Shown here piece by piece: positions 1 through 12,768 of a stretch of 64,000 nt of DNA. The DNA is taken from assembly GCA_002104905.1 (NCBI GenBank), contig MCFE01000053.1:124001-188000 (forward strand), read 5' to 3'. Origin of the DNA: Basidiobolus meristosporus CBS 931.73. Its lineage: Eukaryota > Basidiobolomycota > Basidiobolomycetes > Basidiobolales > Basidiobolaceae. Numbering within the stretch: position 1 is the first letter of the stretch; the number at the start of each line of letters is the position of its first letter. A model generated the notes under the pieces. The model did no database searches, was not told where the DNA came from, and was given only the letters and a program-made list of their open reading frames with translations. The translations under genes were made by a program, and so were the position numbers.

Positions 1-383
1 CTGGCAATCTTCAATCTGTATGTTCGAGGATTGAAAACCTCTATGCTTCAATGCCTCAATGCCTCAATGATCCTGGTCGTAAAAATACCCAAGCTCAGAC
101 CAAATCCATCCATTTGTACAACAGGGGTGTATCCATCGTATTTTTAAGCGGCCCAACGTCACAGAAGGCCCGAATTGAATTCACTCAATCATTGCCTTTT
201 TTTGTATTGTTATTGTCTTGACCCGACTTGATCTGAATATTTTGTAATTTATCTGTAGAGTGTCTCTTTTCTGGATTGTTTCGATATTTGTGCTTTGAGA
301 GCGCACTTCCATCCCCACTATTATCTTCTGAGTCTATTGTTTCCTTGAGTTGCGCTCTTTAGTGCTCAGGTATCCCTTCAGCT
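1..383. other. Upstream region of the cyclin B gene
   Basis: No coding signal is visible. The stretch is pyrimidine-rich close to the cyclin start at 384, as expected for a promoter and 5' leader. I see no clear TATA box or other recognisable element. Confidence 0.5.
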
Positions 384-1821
384 ATGCCTTCCCACCTTCC
401 CAGAAAACGCCCTTTCGGCCCTCAAACAGACAGTATGAGCGTTGCCAAAATTTGTGAAGAGGTCAAGAGAACCTTTAGCAAAGCGGCGGCGAAGGGTATC
501 CTAAGCGACGTGACAAACCGACAGGTAGAGATCGTTTTCCGCGCGTTGATTCTACTCCTTATGTTTAACGCTCTTTTTGCCACTCTAGCAAGAGAATAGA
601 TCTGACAAGCATGCACACAAGCCTGTGAATAAACCGCTTCCGAAACTTCCGGTTGCCGATTGCTTTCCTGAAGAAGTCAGTCGAGTCAGTCACACTAACG
701 AGGATCAAAATCAAAATCTCAGTCACGAGCCACATTCGGCCGAGACTACAATTGACCCATCCGTTGAGAACACCGCCGAGGGAGAAGACTCCATGTTTGA
801 TGGCAGGCCACCCGTAGTCTTTGAAAAAATAGTGGAAGTTGCGATGGAAACCGACTCTACAGAAGCTGACCCGTTTAATCCAGCCGCACATGATATTGAA
901 GAAGCGGATATGCACGACGTGAATATGGTTGCAGAATATGCCGACGAGATCATGGAATACATGAAGGAACTCGAGGTTGATAGAGAAAATTTTGACCCAT
1001 TTGCGCGCCATCAGATACTAATTTTTTCGTGATAGATTCGTATGATGCCTGACCATTACTATATAGACAGACAACCTGAGCTCAAATGGCACATGCGCTC
1101 CATCCTTTTGGACTGGTTGGTCCAAGTCCACGACCGTTTCAAGATGCATCAGGAGACACTTTTTCTCTGCGTCAACTACATCGACCGATTTCTTTCTGTG
1201 AAAGAAATATCGGTGGACAAGCTCCAGCTGGTGGGAATCACCGCCTTGTTCATTGCGGCCAAATACGAGGAAATAAGCGCGCCTACGATCAGCGAGATGG
1301 TGTTCATGGTGGACAAAGCCTATTCTATTGATGATCTCAAGAAAGCCGAAAGATTCATGATCAACATACTGAATTATGAACTGGGCTATCCTGGCCCACT
1401 CAGCTTCTTGAGACGTATCTCCAAGGCTGATCGCTATGATTCTTCCATTCGTACACTGGCCAAATATCTGGTGGAGGTTACCATCATGTACGAAGTCTTC
1501 ATTCAGTATCCCTCCTCGAAGGTTGCTGCCGCAAGTTACTATCTCTCCATGGGATTGTTGAACAAAGGGACTTGGGTAATTATCCACATGCCAGATTCCA
1601 ATCAATTCCACGACCTAACGAGATTCTCCTCTTCTCACCAGACCAATTCACACATTCATTATTCGGGCTATACGGAAATGGACCTAATGCAGTGTGCGCT
1701 TCAGATCCGAAGCCGTCTTCCCCACAAGCAAAACCACGAAGCCATCTACATCAAGTATTATTCCTCCAAATACTTGAGAGCCTCTGAATATGTGGACGAA
1801 GTATTCCAGAGCTATCTCTAA
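384..1821 (+). CDS. G2/mitotic-specific B-type cyclin
   Basis: B-type cyclin, the regulatory subunit that activates CDK1 at mitotic entry. Four exons join in frame: 384-524, 589-975, 1036-1575 and 1642-1821, giving 415 residues; the introns are 64, 60 and 66 bases and the second carries a TACTAA branch site. The N-terminal third is acidic and disordered. The cyclin fold starts near residue 177 (RMMPDHYYIDRQ, then the signature MRSILLDWLVQVHDRF) and the second cyclin fold ends with HYSGYTEMDLM. A destruction-box-like stretch KGILSDVTN lies at residues 37-45, with Lys where the canonical box has Arg. The third intron has no in-frame stop, so a naive reading merges exons 3 and 4 with about 22 spurious residues. 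The identification is firm; the exact B subtype is not assigned. Confidence 0.95.
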
Positions 1822-3223
1822 CCCATTGCCCGGTCCCACTCAAAACCTTTCCACGGCTTCCGTGTTGATCTTTAAAAAAGCAGATGTGTACCATGTACAC
1901 ACCAAAACCCGCATTTCCCCGCCGTTTTTATTTATGTCTCAAATTGTTTATATCGTTGTACACCCGCCGTGGACTCTCACCGACCCTAACTTACCTCAAG
2001 GTAGCCACAAACTTTGACCAGATACTTCATATTCCTCTGTTTTATCCCTGGAGCTTCGTTCGCTGGTTCTTATTTTCTAGACTAGAAGAAACAGGATTGT
2101 ATATCTCAATCTGTAATTAAAATATCGAATATTTCTTATCATCCGTCGGCAACTCTTGTGCACAGAAAAGCAGTGTACTCGAAGCTAGAAGGCAATGGAT
2201 TCGACTGATTATGGTAGGCAAATGGTCATATCTGACCCATTTTGTAACCATAACCATACCACCGCCTCAGACTGCATTTGTGATCAGGGTATTGGTCTGA
2301 TTTTTAAGCGAATAGTGCCTCGAAAAAGCCGCATTAATGAAGTCACATCGAGTCTGTTGTGACATGGACTGGCATGATCATTGGTTCCAAAGAAATCGCC
2401 ACATAAATATATATATATAGGGCGGTCACTGAATTCAGCCATAATTTTGAATGCCAAAGCCAAAATCGAAAATAACCGGAAAGCCTATTTTTGGTAGCAG
2501 GGTGGGTAGAAGTGTTTATCCTTTCGTTGCTATGATCCGAGCCAACACATTGGGAAGGCGTAAGCAGAGTACGACGCTGGGTGTGGGGGCATAAATCCAG
2601 TTTTACCATTCCTCGGTATCTGTTCACTTGGCAGAGAAAATCAAGCCAATACGGCCCCTCACACCGTCCAAACCCACCCATCCTTGTATATCGTATAAAT
2701 ACTACCTCAGGTTTGGCCATGTTATCATCCAGTTTCTTTAGACCAATCAGGCAGTGGATTCTATAACATTGAGATTTAGCCATATCTGTCCTACCACACA
2801 GCGTGGTAGTAAACGTTGCAGAGTAACGTAATCCAACCCTGTGAATCAGATCTTCGCTCCTTATGTGAAACCAAGGTTGAGGGACCAACACCATATCCGA
2901 TAAGATAAAGTACCTACGTGAGAAACACGATGCATTGTACTTCACATCATCTACCTGGTTTTCGGACTGCAACTCTGTTTCCGGATACTTTGGCCCAGAT
3001 CACGGCAAAATCCGATTCGACCAATGAGATCTTAGTGATGGCGTTGTTGGCTGGACCATTCTTCGGTATGCATCAATTTCAAACAGAGGTCAGTGTCTAG
3101 GATTCCAGCAAACAACTTATTTTTAGTTGGTTAGATATTTAATAGAGAAGGGTATCAACATGTTCGAAGAGTAAAAAATGTTATTTTCAGGACTAATCAG
3201 AGGCGATTCCTAATTTTGGTAGA
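1822..3223. other. Intergenic region, 1.4 kb
   Basis: This holds the 3' ends of the cyclin gene and of the first MFS gene. There is a TATA repeat near 2408-2420 and otherwise no supported feature. A 209-codon open frame on the minus strand (2343-2972) has no recognisable domain or normal composition and was not accepted. Confidence 0.5.
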
Positions 3224-4761
3224 TTACAAGGTGTATTGGAATTGGGCAGTGCTTTTGGATTCTGGCCCATTTGCCATATCGCTTTTGCTGTTCTGCGCAA
3301 TAAGGTATCTCTTCAGCAAGAATGAGACAATGCATGTTAGAAGCAGCATTCCCATGTTAACGGCATGGCTGGGGGTATAGTGCGGCGCCTCTTCCTTCCT
3401 GTACAGCTGGCCTGATATAACGCCACCGATGTTGCCAAACGAGATCACAACTGCTGTGGCAGTGGCCGCTTTAGTCGAGCCACACATGTTGTTGTTAAGC
3501 CAGCCAAGCGAGAGCGGAATGCACGAAAAGACACCCATTGTGGCAATGCAGGCTGATGCATAGAGGGCCTTGGTGTCCCTGAGCACAATGAGCAACAAAT
3601 AGCCGACAGCGCCTAATAAGCTCTGGCCCACCAGATGATAGCCACGCTCATTCTGATAGTCAGAGTGGAATGCCATGCCAATGGTAAACACAAAACCGAA
3701 CGCGTATGGCGGGGCCGTTAATAGTTGGGCTGTGACATTTGTAAACCCAAGATCGCGTACAATGGTGGGCAGAAGTAGGGCCAAGGAATAAAGCGGAAGG
3801 AGAATACCAATGTACAGAAAGGCATACATCCAGACCTTCACGTCAGTAATGGCTTCGATGAATTGCTGCTTGTCGAAGTGGGATGAGGAGACTGCCATTT
3901 GGTCCTGGGCTAGGCGAAGCTCGACCAGCTCACGTTGTCTAGGGGTCAGCCATTTGGCAGTGGATGGCGAGTTTGGCAAATAAAACCTGGATTTTGTTAG
4001 TGAGTGGCTGCCGACTAAAATCCCACTGAACGGCATACCATGTGACAACCCCAAGAATTACGGTAGGTGCACCCTCGATGATGAAGATCCATTGCCAACC
4101 TGAGATGCCGGATATTCCATCCATGTGGGTGATTCCGTAGGCTAACACTCCACCAAAGGCTCCAGCAAGGGTTGCGGCAGAGAAGAAAAGGGCCACCCTA
4201 GAACACTGCTCTCTTCGAGTATACCAAAAGGTAAGGTAGAACACGATCCCTGGGAACAATCTGTTGAAGGGAGCCAAGTAAATACTACGAAAGTCAACGC
4301 GCGACAAGCAACCCGAATACCAACCCTGCCTCGGAGATGCCCAGAAATAGGCGGCATACCATCATACCAGGGAAGTTCTTAACAGCAGCCATACACATGG
4401 TGCAGGTACCCCATGTCACCATGATTCGAGCAATCCAGCGGGATGGAGAGTACTTTTTCAGGAGCAGGTTGGAGGGGACCTCAAAGATCACATAGCCAAC
4501 AAAGAAGATAGACAGGCACCAGGAGTACTGACTTGGTGTGAGTCCGATGTCGACCTCGAGTTTTGCCAAACGAGCATTTCCAATATTTACACGATCCAAG
4601 AAGGAGAATAAGTACAACAAGCCGGCATAAGGCAGAATTTTGAAATCCAGTTTTCGCAGCAACTCTTTAGCCTCCTCGGGGGTCCACGTTGCTTCAGAGT
4701 CATATGCACCTGCTTTCATCTCTACCTCTACCTCGTTCTTTTTTTCCTGAAGATCGGCCAT
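3224..4761 (-). CDS. MFS transporter, Dal5/anion:cation symporter type, copy A
   Basis: Twelve-helix major facilitator of the fungal Dal5-like (allantoate permease, ACS) family, expected at the plasma membrane as an H+-coupled importer of small organic acids or vitamins; the substrate cannot be told from sequence. Exons on the minus strand are 4761-4325, 4260-4039 and 3986-3224 (473 residues), with introns of 64 and 52 bases and phases that match. Family marks are FSFLDRVNIGNARL in helix 1, WCLSIFFVGYVIFEVPSN, and GWQWIFIIEG before the central loop. The protein ends in QFQYTL, like the C-terminal YTL of the MFS gene at 23.7 kb. It differs from copy B (6450-7987) at only three residues, while its promoter is quite different. 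The start matches the copy B start and lies before the first helix. Confidence 0.93.
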
Positions 4762-5744
4762 GTGAATAGAAGGATATTACCTGGTGTAGGAGAACCTGAT
4801 GCCTAGATGGATATCGCGATAGTCTCTTTATATCTAACCCAATTGCCGTGAGCGTATGTGAATGGTCTCGGTAAAACATCTTGGCCTTGAGTGAATTATG
4901 CGCCGTGTAGTCTGGCTCAAGACTGGTTTTTGGAAACATACCCATACAAAGAATTACCGATGAAGCTTCGTCCTGAGAAGCCATACACAAGGTAAGGTGT
5001 GATGAAGTATCACGCTAACGCATCATCCAGGGAGAATAATATGAAACAAAACAGAGGAGTCTCAGTGGGACGGAATCATCACTAGGTTCACCTTCCTCAA
5101 TTGACTAGTCTATCTGGAGTATCATCACTTATCACCTGATTCACATCAAAAATCACATCCTATTTGGGCTACTACATTCAACCTCGGTACTGGGAGCATT
5201 TTTCACATATACTAATGAGCACATGATTGGTGTTACCAGTAGTGGTATGATTCTGGTCATATAACCCCACATAACATCACCCCACATAGGCTATGCAATG
5301 TGTCAAATTCCAACAGGTTCAATCCGGAGAGTCTCAGATTGATGTTCTCAACTGATCCTTATATTGGCTTTTAATGACCTTTGGTAGTGGTAGATATGGG
5401 GAAGCCATCATACATAGTTCTTGTGCTTTAAAGATCTCCATTCTTGAACCCTGATCGATAGAATGCAATGTATTTATTCATTCTCCTTATTGTTTTCTCT
5501 TGCACAAACACAGAAGTATGAGAACCAATTTGAAATTTCTCAATTTCGCTAACCAGCCTATGCTTCGATTCATGAACATCGGATAGTGTTATTCCAGGCA
5601 GTTTCAGGTGCGATGAGCCTACATTGAATGGAGTTCTGTTGTTAGGGTTAGCAGATCCTATGACTGTTGTAATGAACTGACCGTCCTTCACAAAGCTTCC
5701 GGAGTATTCCTTAGAATTCAACCGAATCTCACTTGATGATTTTT
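4762..5744. other. Diverged promoter region of MFS copy A
   Basis: Upstream of the MFS A start, sequence related to 7988-8700 is visible in patches (for example ggctcaagactggttttt near 4915, and the gaaccctgatcgat block near 5440), separated by indels and many substitutions. No intact gene is seen. The short frame at 5428-5721 has no recognisable domain. Confidence 0.6.
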
Positions 5745-6178
5745 CTCAGGTTTTACATTACGCAGGTTGGTCTTGCACGCGTCCAAATGATAGCCTAGCT
5801 GATTGAACATTTCGACGTGCTTTCTACAATGCGACATATCCTTCAGTATGGGTCGGAGTTTAACATCTCGATAACTCAATTGCTGTCGTACCATTGCTTT
5901 TTGAATATTCAGCTCAAGTGAGGCCTCGAGTGGTCGAATGAACTTCTTGTAGACATCGTCATCCTGCCGGTGCAATGTTGGTTCGCTAGCGATCATACTT
6001 GCACGTATTGAAGAGACATACCATATCCAGTCGTGCTTGACCTATCTGGTCGTGGGCGGTAGCAAACTTTGCCAGTGCAGTGCCTATGGTTCGACGTGGT
6101 GAGCGGGAGACGCTATTGCACAAAGGATGCTGCAGCCATTATACCTAAAGGTTCCCTTGACACCAATGATCAATAGTA
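5745..6178 (-). pseudogene. Truncated BAR-domain gene fragment (GVP36-like)
   Basis: Remnant of the BAR-domain gene found intact in structure at 8765-10130. It keeps the end of exon 3, exons 4 and 5, and exon 6 with their introns, but the homology stops at 6178 and the exon 6 end changes into unrelated sequence. Exons 1, 2, 7 and 8 are missing. Compared with the other copy it also has a one-base insertion in exon 6 (ccaaatgatagcc against ccaaatgtagcc) and another length difference near 6160, both frame-breaking. It therefore cannot make a BAR domain. Confidence 0.88.
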
Positions 6179-6449
6179 CTCTGTGCGAGACATTCATTAT
6201 CCATTCACTACTGAATTCATCACTGATTCTGAATAACTTGGATTTTAACGATCTAACCAATGAGGTGTAGATTAGATTTCTCATGCCAATATTGGGGATA
6301 AATTACCAGAGTTTGGGATTCAGATGTAAATCGGGTAATTTCACACTTGATCCAAGAACGATATTTATATATAATATATACTAATATGTACGAAGAGTAA
6401 AAAATGTTATTTTCAGGACTAATCAGAGGCGATTCCTAATTTTGGTAGA

Positions 6450-7987
6450 TTACAAGGTGTATTGGAATTGGGCAGTGCTTTTGGATTCTGGCCCATTTGC
6501 CATATCGCTTTTGCTGTTCTGCGCAATAAGGTATCTCTTCAGCAAGAATGAGACAATGCATGTTAGAAGCAGCATTCCCATGTTAACGGCATGGCTGGGG
6601 GTATAGTGCGGCGCCTCTTCCTTCCTGTACAGCTGGCCTGATATAACGCCACCGATGTTGCCAAACGAGATCACAACTGCTGTGGCAGTGGCCGCTTTAG
6701 TCGAGCCACACATGTTGTTGTTAAGCCAGCCAAGCGAGAGCGGAATGCACGAAAAGACACCCATTGTGGCAATGCATGCGGATGCATAGAGGGCCTTGGT
6801 GTCCCTGAGCACAATGAGCAACAAATAGCCGACAGCGCCTAATAAGCTCTGGCCCACCAGATGATAGCCACGCTCATTCCGATAGTCGGAGTGGAATGCC
6901 ATGCCAATGGTAAACACAAAACCGAACGCGTATGGCGGGGCCGTTAGTAGTTGGGCTGTGACATTTGTAAACCCAAGATCGCGTACAATAGTGGGCAGAA
7001 GTAGGGCCAAGGAATAAAGCGGAAGAACGATGCCGATATACAAAAGGGCATACATCCAGACCTTCACGTCAGTAATAGCTTCGATGAATTGCTGCTTGTC
7101 GAAGTGGGATGAGGAGACTGCCATTTGGTCCTGGGCTAGGCGAAGCTCGACCAGCTCACGTTGCCTAGGGGTCAGCCATTTGGCAGTGGATGGCGAGTTT
7201 GGCAAATAAAACCTGGATTTTGTTAGTGAGTGGCTGCCGACTAAAATCCCACTGAACGGCATACCATGTGACAACCCCAAGAATTACGGTAGGTGCACCC
7301 TCGATGATGAAGATCCATTGCCAACCTGAGATGCCGGATATTCCATCCATGTGGGTGATTCCGTAGGCCAACACTCCACCAAAGGCTCCAGCAAGGGTTG
7401 CGGCAGAGAAGAAAAGGGCCACTCTAGAACACTGCTCTCTTCGAGTATACCAAAAGGTAAGGTAGAACACGATCCCTGGGAACAATCTGTTGAAGGGAGC
7501 CAAGTAAATACTACGAAAGTCAACGCGCGACAAGCAACCCGAATACCAACCCTGCCTCGGAGATGCCCAGAAATAGGCGGCATACCATCATACCAGGGAA
7601 GTTCTTAACAGCAGCCATACACATGGTGCAGGTACCCCATGTCACCATGATTCGAGCAATCCAGCGGGATGGAGAGTACTTTTTCAGGAGCAGGTTGGAG
7701 GGGACCTCAAAGATCACATAGCCAACAAAGAAGATAGACAGGCACCAGGAGTACTGACTTGGTGTGAGTCCGATGTCGACCTCGAGTTTTGCCAAACGAG
7801 CATTTCCAATATTTACACGATCCAAGAAGGAGAATAGGTACAACAAGCCGGCATAAGGCAGAATTTTGAAATCCAGTTTTCGCAGCAACTCTTTGGCTTC
7901 CTCGGGGGTCCACGTTGCTTCAGAGTCATATGCACCTGCTTTCATCTCTACCTCTACCTCGTTCTTTTTTTCCTGAAGGTCAGCCAT
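6450..7987 (-). CDS. MFS transporter, Dal5/anion:cation symporter type, copy B
   Basis: Near-identical paralogue of the gene at 3224-4761, with the same exon structure shifted by 3226 bases: 7987-7551, 7486-7265 and 7212-6450 (473 residues). The protein differs at three positions: WMYAFLYIGIL against WMYALLYIGIV (two changes) and DYQNERG against DYRNERG. The first intron is identical base for base. Eight of the nucleotide differences fall in one 28-base patch near 7021-7051. The 5' flank is strongly diverged from that of copy A, so expression may differ. Substrate unknown; same topology and family motifs as copy A. Confidence 0.93.
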
Positions 7988-8764
7988 TTGTATAGGGGAT
8001 TGGTGTTTGAAAGGATAGAGCCCGAAGTTAAGATGTACATCTTGACGGTCTATTTATATTCTATACCTTTATTACAGCTGCTACTAGTCAATGTTACGTG
8101 CTATGTAGACCGGCTCAAGACTGGTTTTTGGGAAGACGCCCACGCAAAGACTCCATGGTCAGTAGACGACGACAGATGGGATGAAATTAGTAAATTTCCA
8201 CAGAATCAAGGAGAGTTTGTTATGAAACCAACCAGGTGGGAATAAAGTTAAAGTAAGACAAAGTTGCCTTCAATAGTTCGATTCACTTTCCTCAATTGAC
8301 TAGTCCAGTGTTTCTTATTGTGAGGTGAATAGTTAAGAACCAGGTGACTCGCACAAAGTTTCGTACATCACGGATCGAGTACTTTCTGGGATACACCGTG
8401 AACACATTCAAATTTTGGCTATGGGAGCATCTTTCGCATTTGTTGCATTTTTCACATCAATCCAGTGTCACAAATGCCTTTATAATCTCTCATTGCTGAA
8501 CTCATGATATGTATACCAATCTCAACTAATGAACTGGTGGTATTTTGTATCTGTGCTCAATGATGAAAAGCACATATTCACTCGAAGGGGTGAGATAGAA
8601 GGTATTGATGCATTCTTGTGAACCCTGATCGATGGAATTATAATTAAACTCAGAGATAAGCTTTATTCATTTATACATTCTCCACATTACATATTGTTTT
8701 CTCTTGCACAAACATAAGCATAAGCATGAGAAATTGGGTGGGGCAAAAATCAACCTGAGCCTTT
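7988..8764. other. Promoter region of MFS copy B and 3' flank of the BAR gene
   Basis: No supported gene. Patches resemble the flank of copy A at 4762-5500. The open frames here (for example 7988-8245) have no domain. Confidence 0.6.
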
Positions 8765-10130
8765 CTACTCTTCTGTTTCAGCCTCTTCAGTTTCGCTGCC
8801 TTCGTCAATGTCTTCTTGGCTATTCTTCAGCTCATCAACGTCTGGCAAAATCCCTGAGAGAAGTTCGAGGGCATGCTTATGGTAGTTTCAACTGAACTGA
8901 AATCAGATCTGAAAGGTTCCGGATAGGTTCAGGCTTGATATGGCAACATCGTTAGTGGGGTAACATGATTTTTCAATGAATTTCAAGAACTTACTGAATC
9001 TACGACTGTTTTCATTAATACCATAGCTTCTTGTACTGCGGTAATAAACTGGTCTTCCGCCTTCTCAGCATCCGCCTTAGCCTAAAGCTATCTGTTATCA
9101 TCGTAGATCAAAAGATGGAATCCAGCCAAATGCCTCTTACTGCTTCTTCTTTCTCAGGTTTTGCATTACGCAGGTTGGTCTTGCACGCGTCCAAATGTAG
9201 CCTGGCTGATTGAACATTTCGACGTGCTTTCTACAATGTGACATATCCTTCAGTATGGGTCGGGGTTTAACATCTCGATAACTCAATTGCTGTCGTACCA
9301 TTGCTTTTTGAATATTCAGCTCAAGTGAGGCCTCGAGTGGTCGAATGAACTTCTTGTAGACATCGTCATCCTGCCGGTGCAATGTTGGTTCGCTAGCGAT
9401 CATACTTGCACGTATTGAAGAGACATACCATATCCAGTCGTGCTTGACCTATCTGGTCGTGGGCGGTAGCAAACTTTGCCAGTGCAGTGCCTGTGGTTCG
9501 ACGTGGTGAGCGGGAGACGCTATTGTACAAAGGATGCTGCAGCCATCATACCTAAAGGTTCCCCGACACCAATGATCTCTGCACTCTGTGCAGAGGCACG
9601 GGACAAAGCGTGGCTTAAGGTCTTGGGTGGCTCTTCAATTTCTTCCAAACCTGCACGGTCTCCAGCGTTCACCAAGGCTACTTGTTTCACTCCAATAGCC
9701 AAAGAACGAGTGAAATCAGCAAAAGAGTCTTGGAGATGATAAGGGTAATCGTATCCTTCGGTAGTGTAAACTCTAGCTACTTTAAGTAAGTTGTTGAACG
9801 AAACACGCACGGCATCCACACGCTGAAAATAACGATCGTTAGATGACTGCCAAGGAAGAAACGCAGATTTGCGATCGAGAGATGGGATATCCGTAAAGTA
9901 CTGACTTTCTCCATTTCAACGTATTCCTTGGGCAGTTCGGTTACGTCAGTAGCATTCCCAAATTTCTCTTGTGCTAGCTATGTTGAATATCAATGTAATT
10001 AAACACAGTGCGATGGAGTGGTCCAGTTGAGCTATACCTGCTTTGCCTGGCCAAGGCCTTGCTCCAGACTTTGAGCAAACTTTTTGGCAAGTGGATTGAA
10101 TTTTTGGCTGAAGGAAGAAAAGGAGTCCAT
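8765..10130 (-). CDS. BAR-domain protein of the GVP36 type, with a one-base frame break near its end
   Basis: Membrane-curving BAR-domain protein of the yeast Gvp36 type (BAR_2 family), probably acting in vesicle traffic. Eight exons on the minus strand: 10130-10038, 9977-9906, 9822-9552, 9490-9429, 9370-9299, 9230-9141, 9081-8995 and 8933-8765. All seven junctions keep frame. Family marks are FGNATDVTELPKEY near residue 37, GTALAKFATAHDQIGQARLD, and QSARLHLDACKTNLRNAKPE. In the last exon, after NLSDLISVQL, a run of three A at 8888-8886 shifts the frame: translation would stop at 8879-8877 after KLP, whereas the other frame continues convincingly (YHKHALELLSGILPDVDEL) to an acidic tail ending at 8765. 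Intended length is about 304 residues. Either a recent lesion or a sequence error. Confidence 0.88.
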
Positions 10131-10500
10131 TGCTTGTTAGAAGAATACAAGATAAGTAGTTATGAGGGTAACTTGTAGAGTATTGGGAGGATTCACGATT
10201 ATTTATGGCAGTTTTGTAGTGACGAAATTAGGATATTTTTGGATAGCAAATATTGCGCATAAATTGATCAGTCTACCAAATTGACCAATACTTTAATGCT
10301 TTCAAAAGACACACAACCATACATAAGCAATACTAGAGCAAATTCCGAGACCATGTATCTGAAAGTAATAACACCGTTGCACCTTATAGCCTGGTTGAGA
10401 ACACATTGATACGTAAATATATTCAAAGGACAGGAATTATTTGGATAAATTTAATATATGAACAGTTGTCGTCTCTATAAGTGATCACTGCTCCATAGCG
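10131..10500. other. Intergenic region between the BAR gene and LETM1 gene
   Basis: AT-rich promoter of the BAR gene and 3' end of the LETM1 gene. No other feature seen. Confidence 0.5.
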
Positions 10501-12427
<1,927 letters not shown>

Positions 12428-12768
12428 AGAAAAGCTATTTTGAGGTGCAAGTAGCAATTACTAAAGATGAAGTGGTGAAACAAGACTGTCATGTACAAAA
12501 TTTCAAAGCAAATAAGCAGGAAATTATCCTAATATGTTTAATCATTATAGTGATCATTTCTTAAGTTGCCAACATGAGTTGTACATGTGATCACAGCATC
12601 ATATGTTGAATACGGTGATGTCAATGCCGAGGTTCGTGTTCATTCAAATCAAATATTAATTGTGTATTCCAGCCAGAATTGATGAATAGGAGTAATAGGT
12701 TTATTGATAACAGCTACGTATTTGTTACAACATACCGTTCATTAGGTAATGTTATGTGAGTTGGGAAT
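12428..12768. other. Intergenic region
   Basis: AT-rich. Nothing recognisable beyond the LETM1 promoter and the 3' flank of the glycine-rich gene. Confidence 0.5.

Larger units (their letters stand above)
3163..6180. repeat. Segmental duplication, unit A (MFS gene plus BAR-gene remnant)
   Basis: Unit A matches unit B (about 6390-9600) in the same order and orientation: an MFS gene on the minus strand, a flank, then BAR-gene sequence. The MFS part aligns without any indel at a constant offset of 3226 bases. Homology starts near 3164 (shared stretch cgaagagtaaaaaatg) and ends near 6178, inside exon 3 of the BAR gene. The flank between the two genes is recognisable but strongly diverged. Confidence 0.9.
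6390..9600. repeat. Segmental duplication, unit B
   Basis: Second copy of the unit described at 3163-6180. It contains the MFS gene 6450-7987 and runs into the fuller BAR-domain gene, whose exon 3 onwards is shared with unit A. About 210 bases of unrelated sequence (6180-6390) separate the two units. Confidence 0.88.

Noticed and set aside
2343-2972. 209-codon minus-strand frame
   Set aside because: No domain, odd composition, no homology visible, and it lies in ordinary intergenic sequence.
5300-5340. tRNA B-box-like ggttcaatcc
   Set aside because: No matching A box or cloverleaf could be drawn around it.
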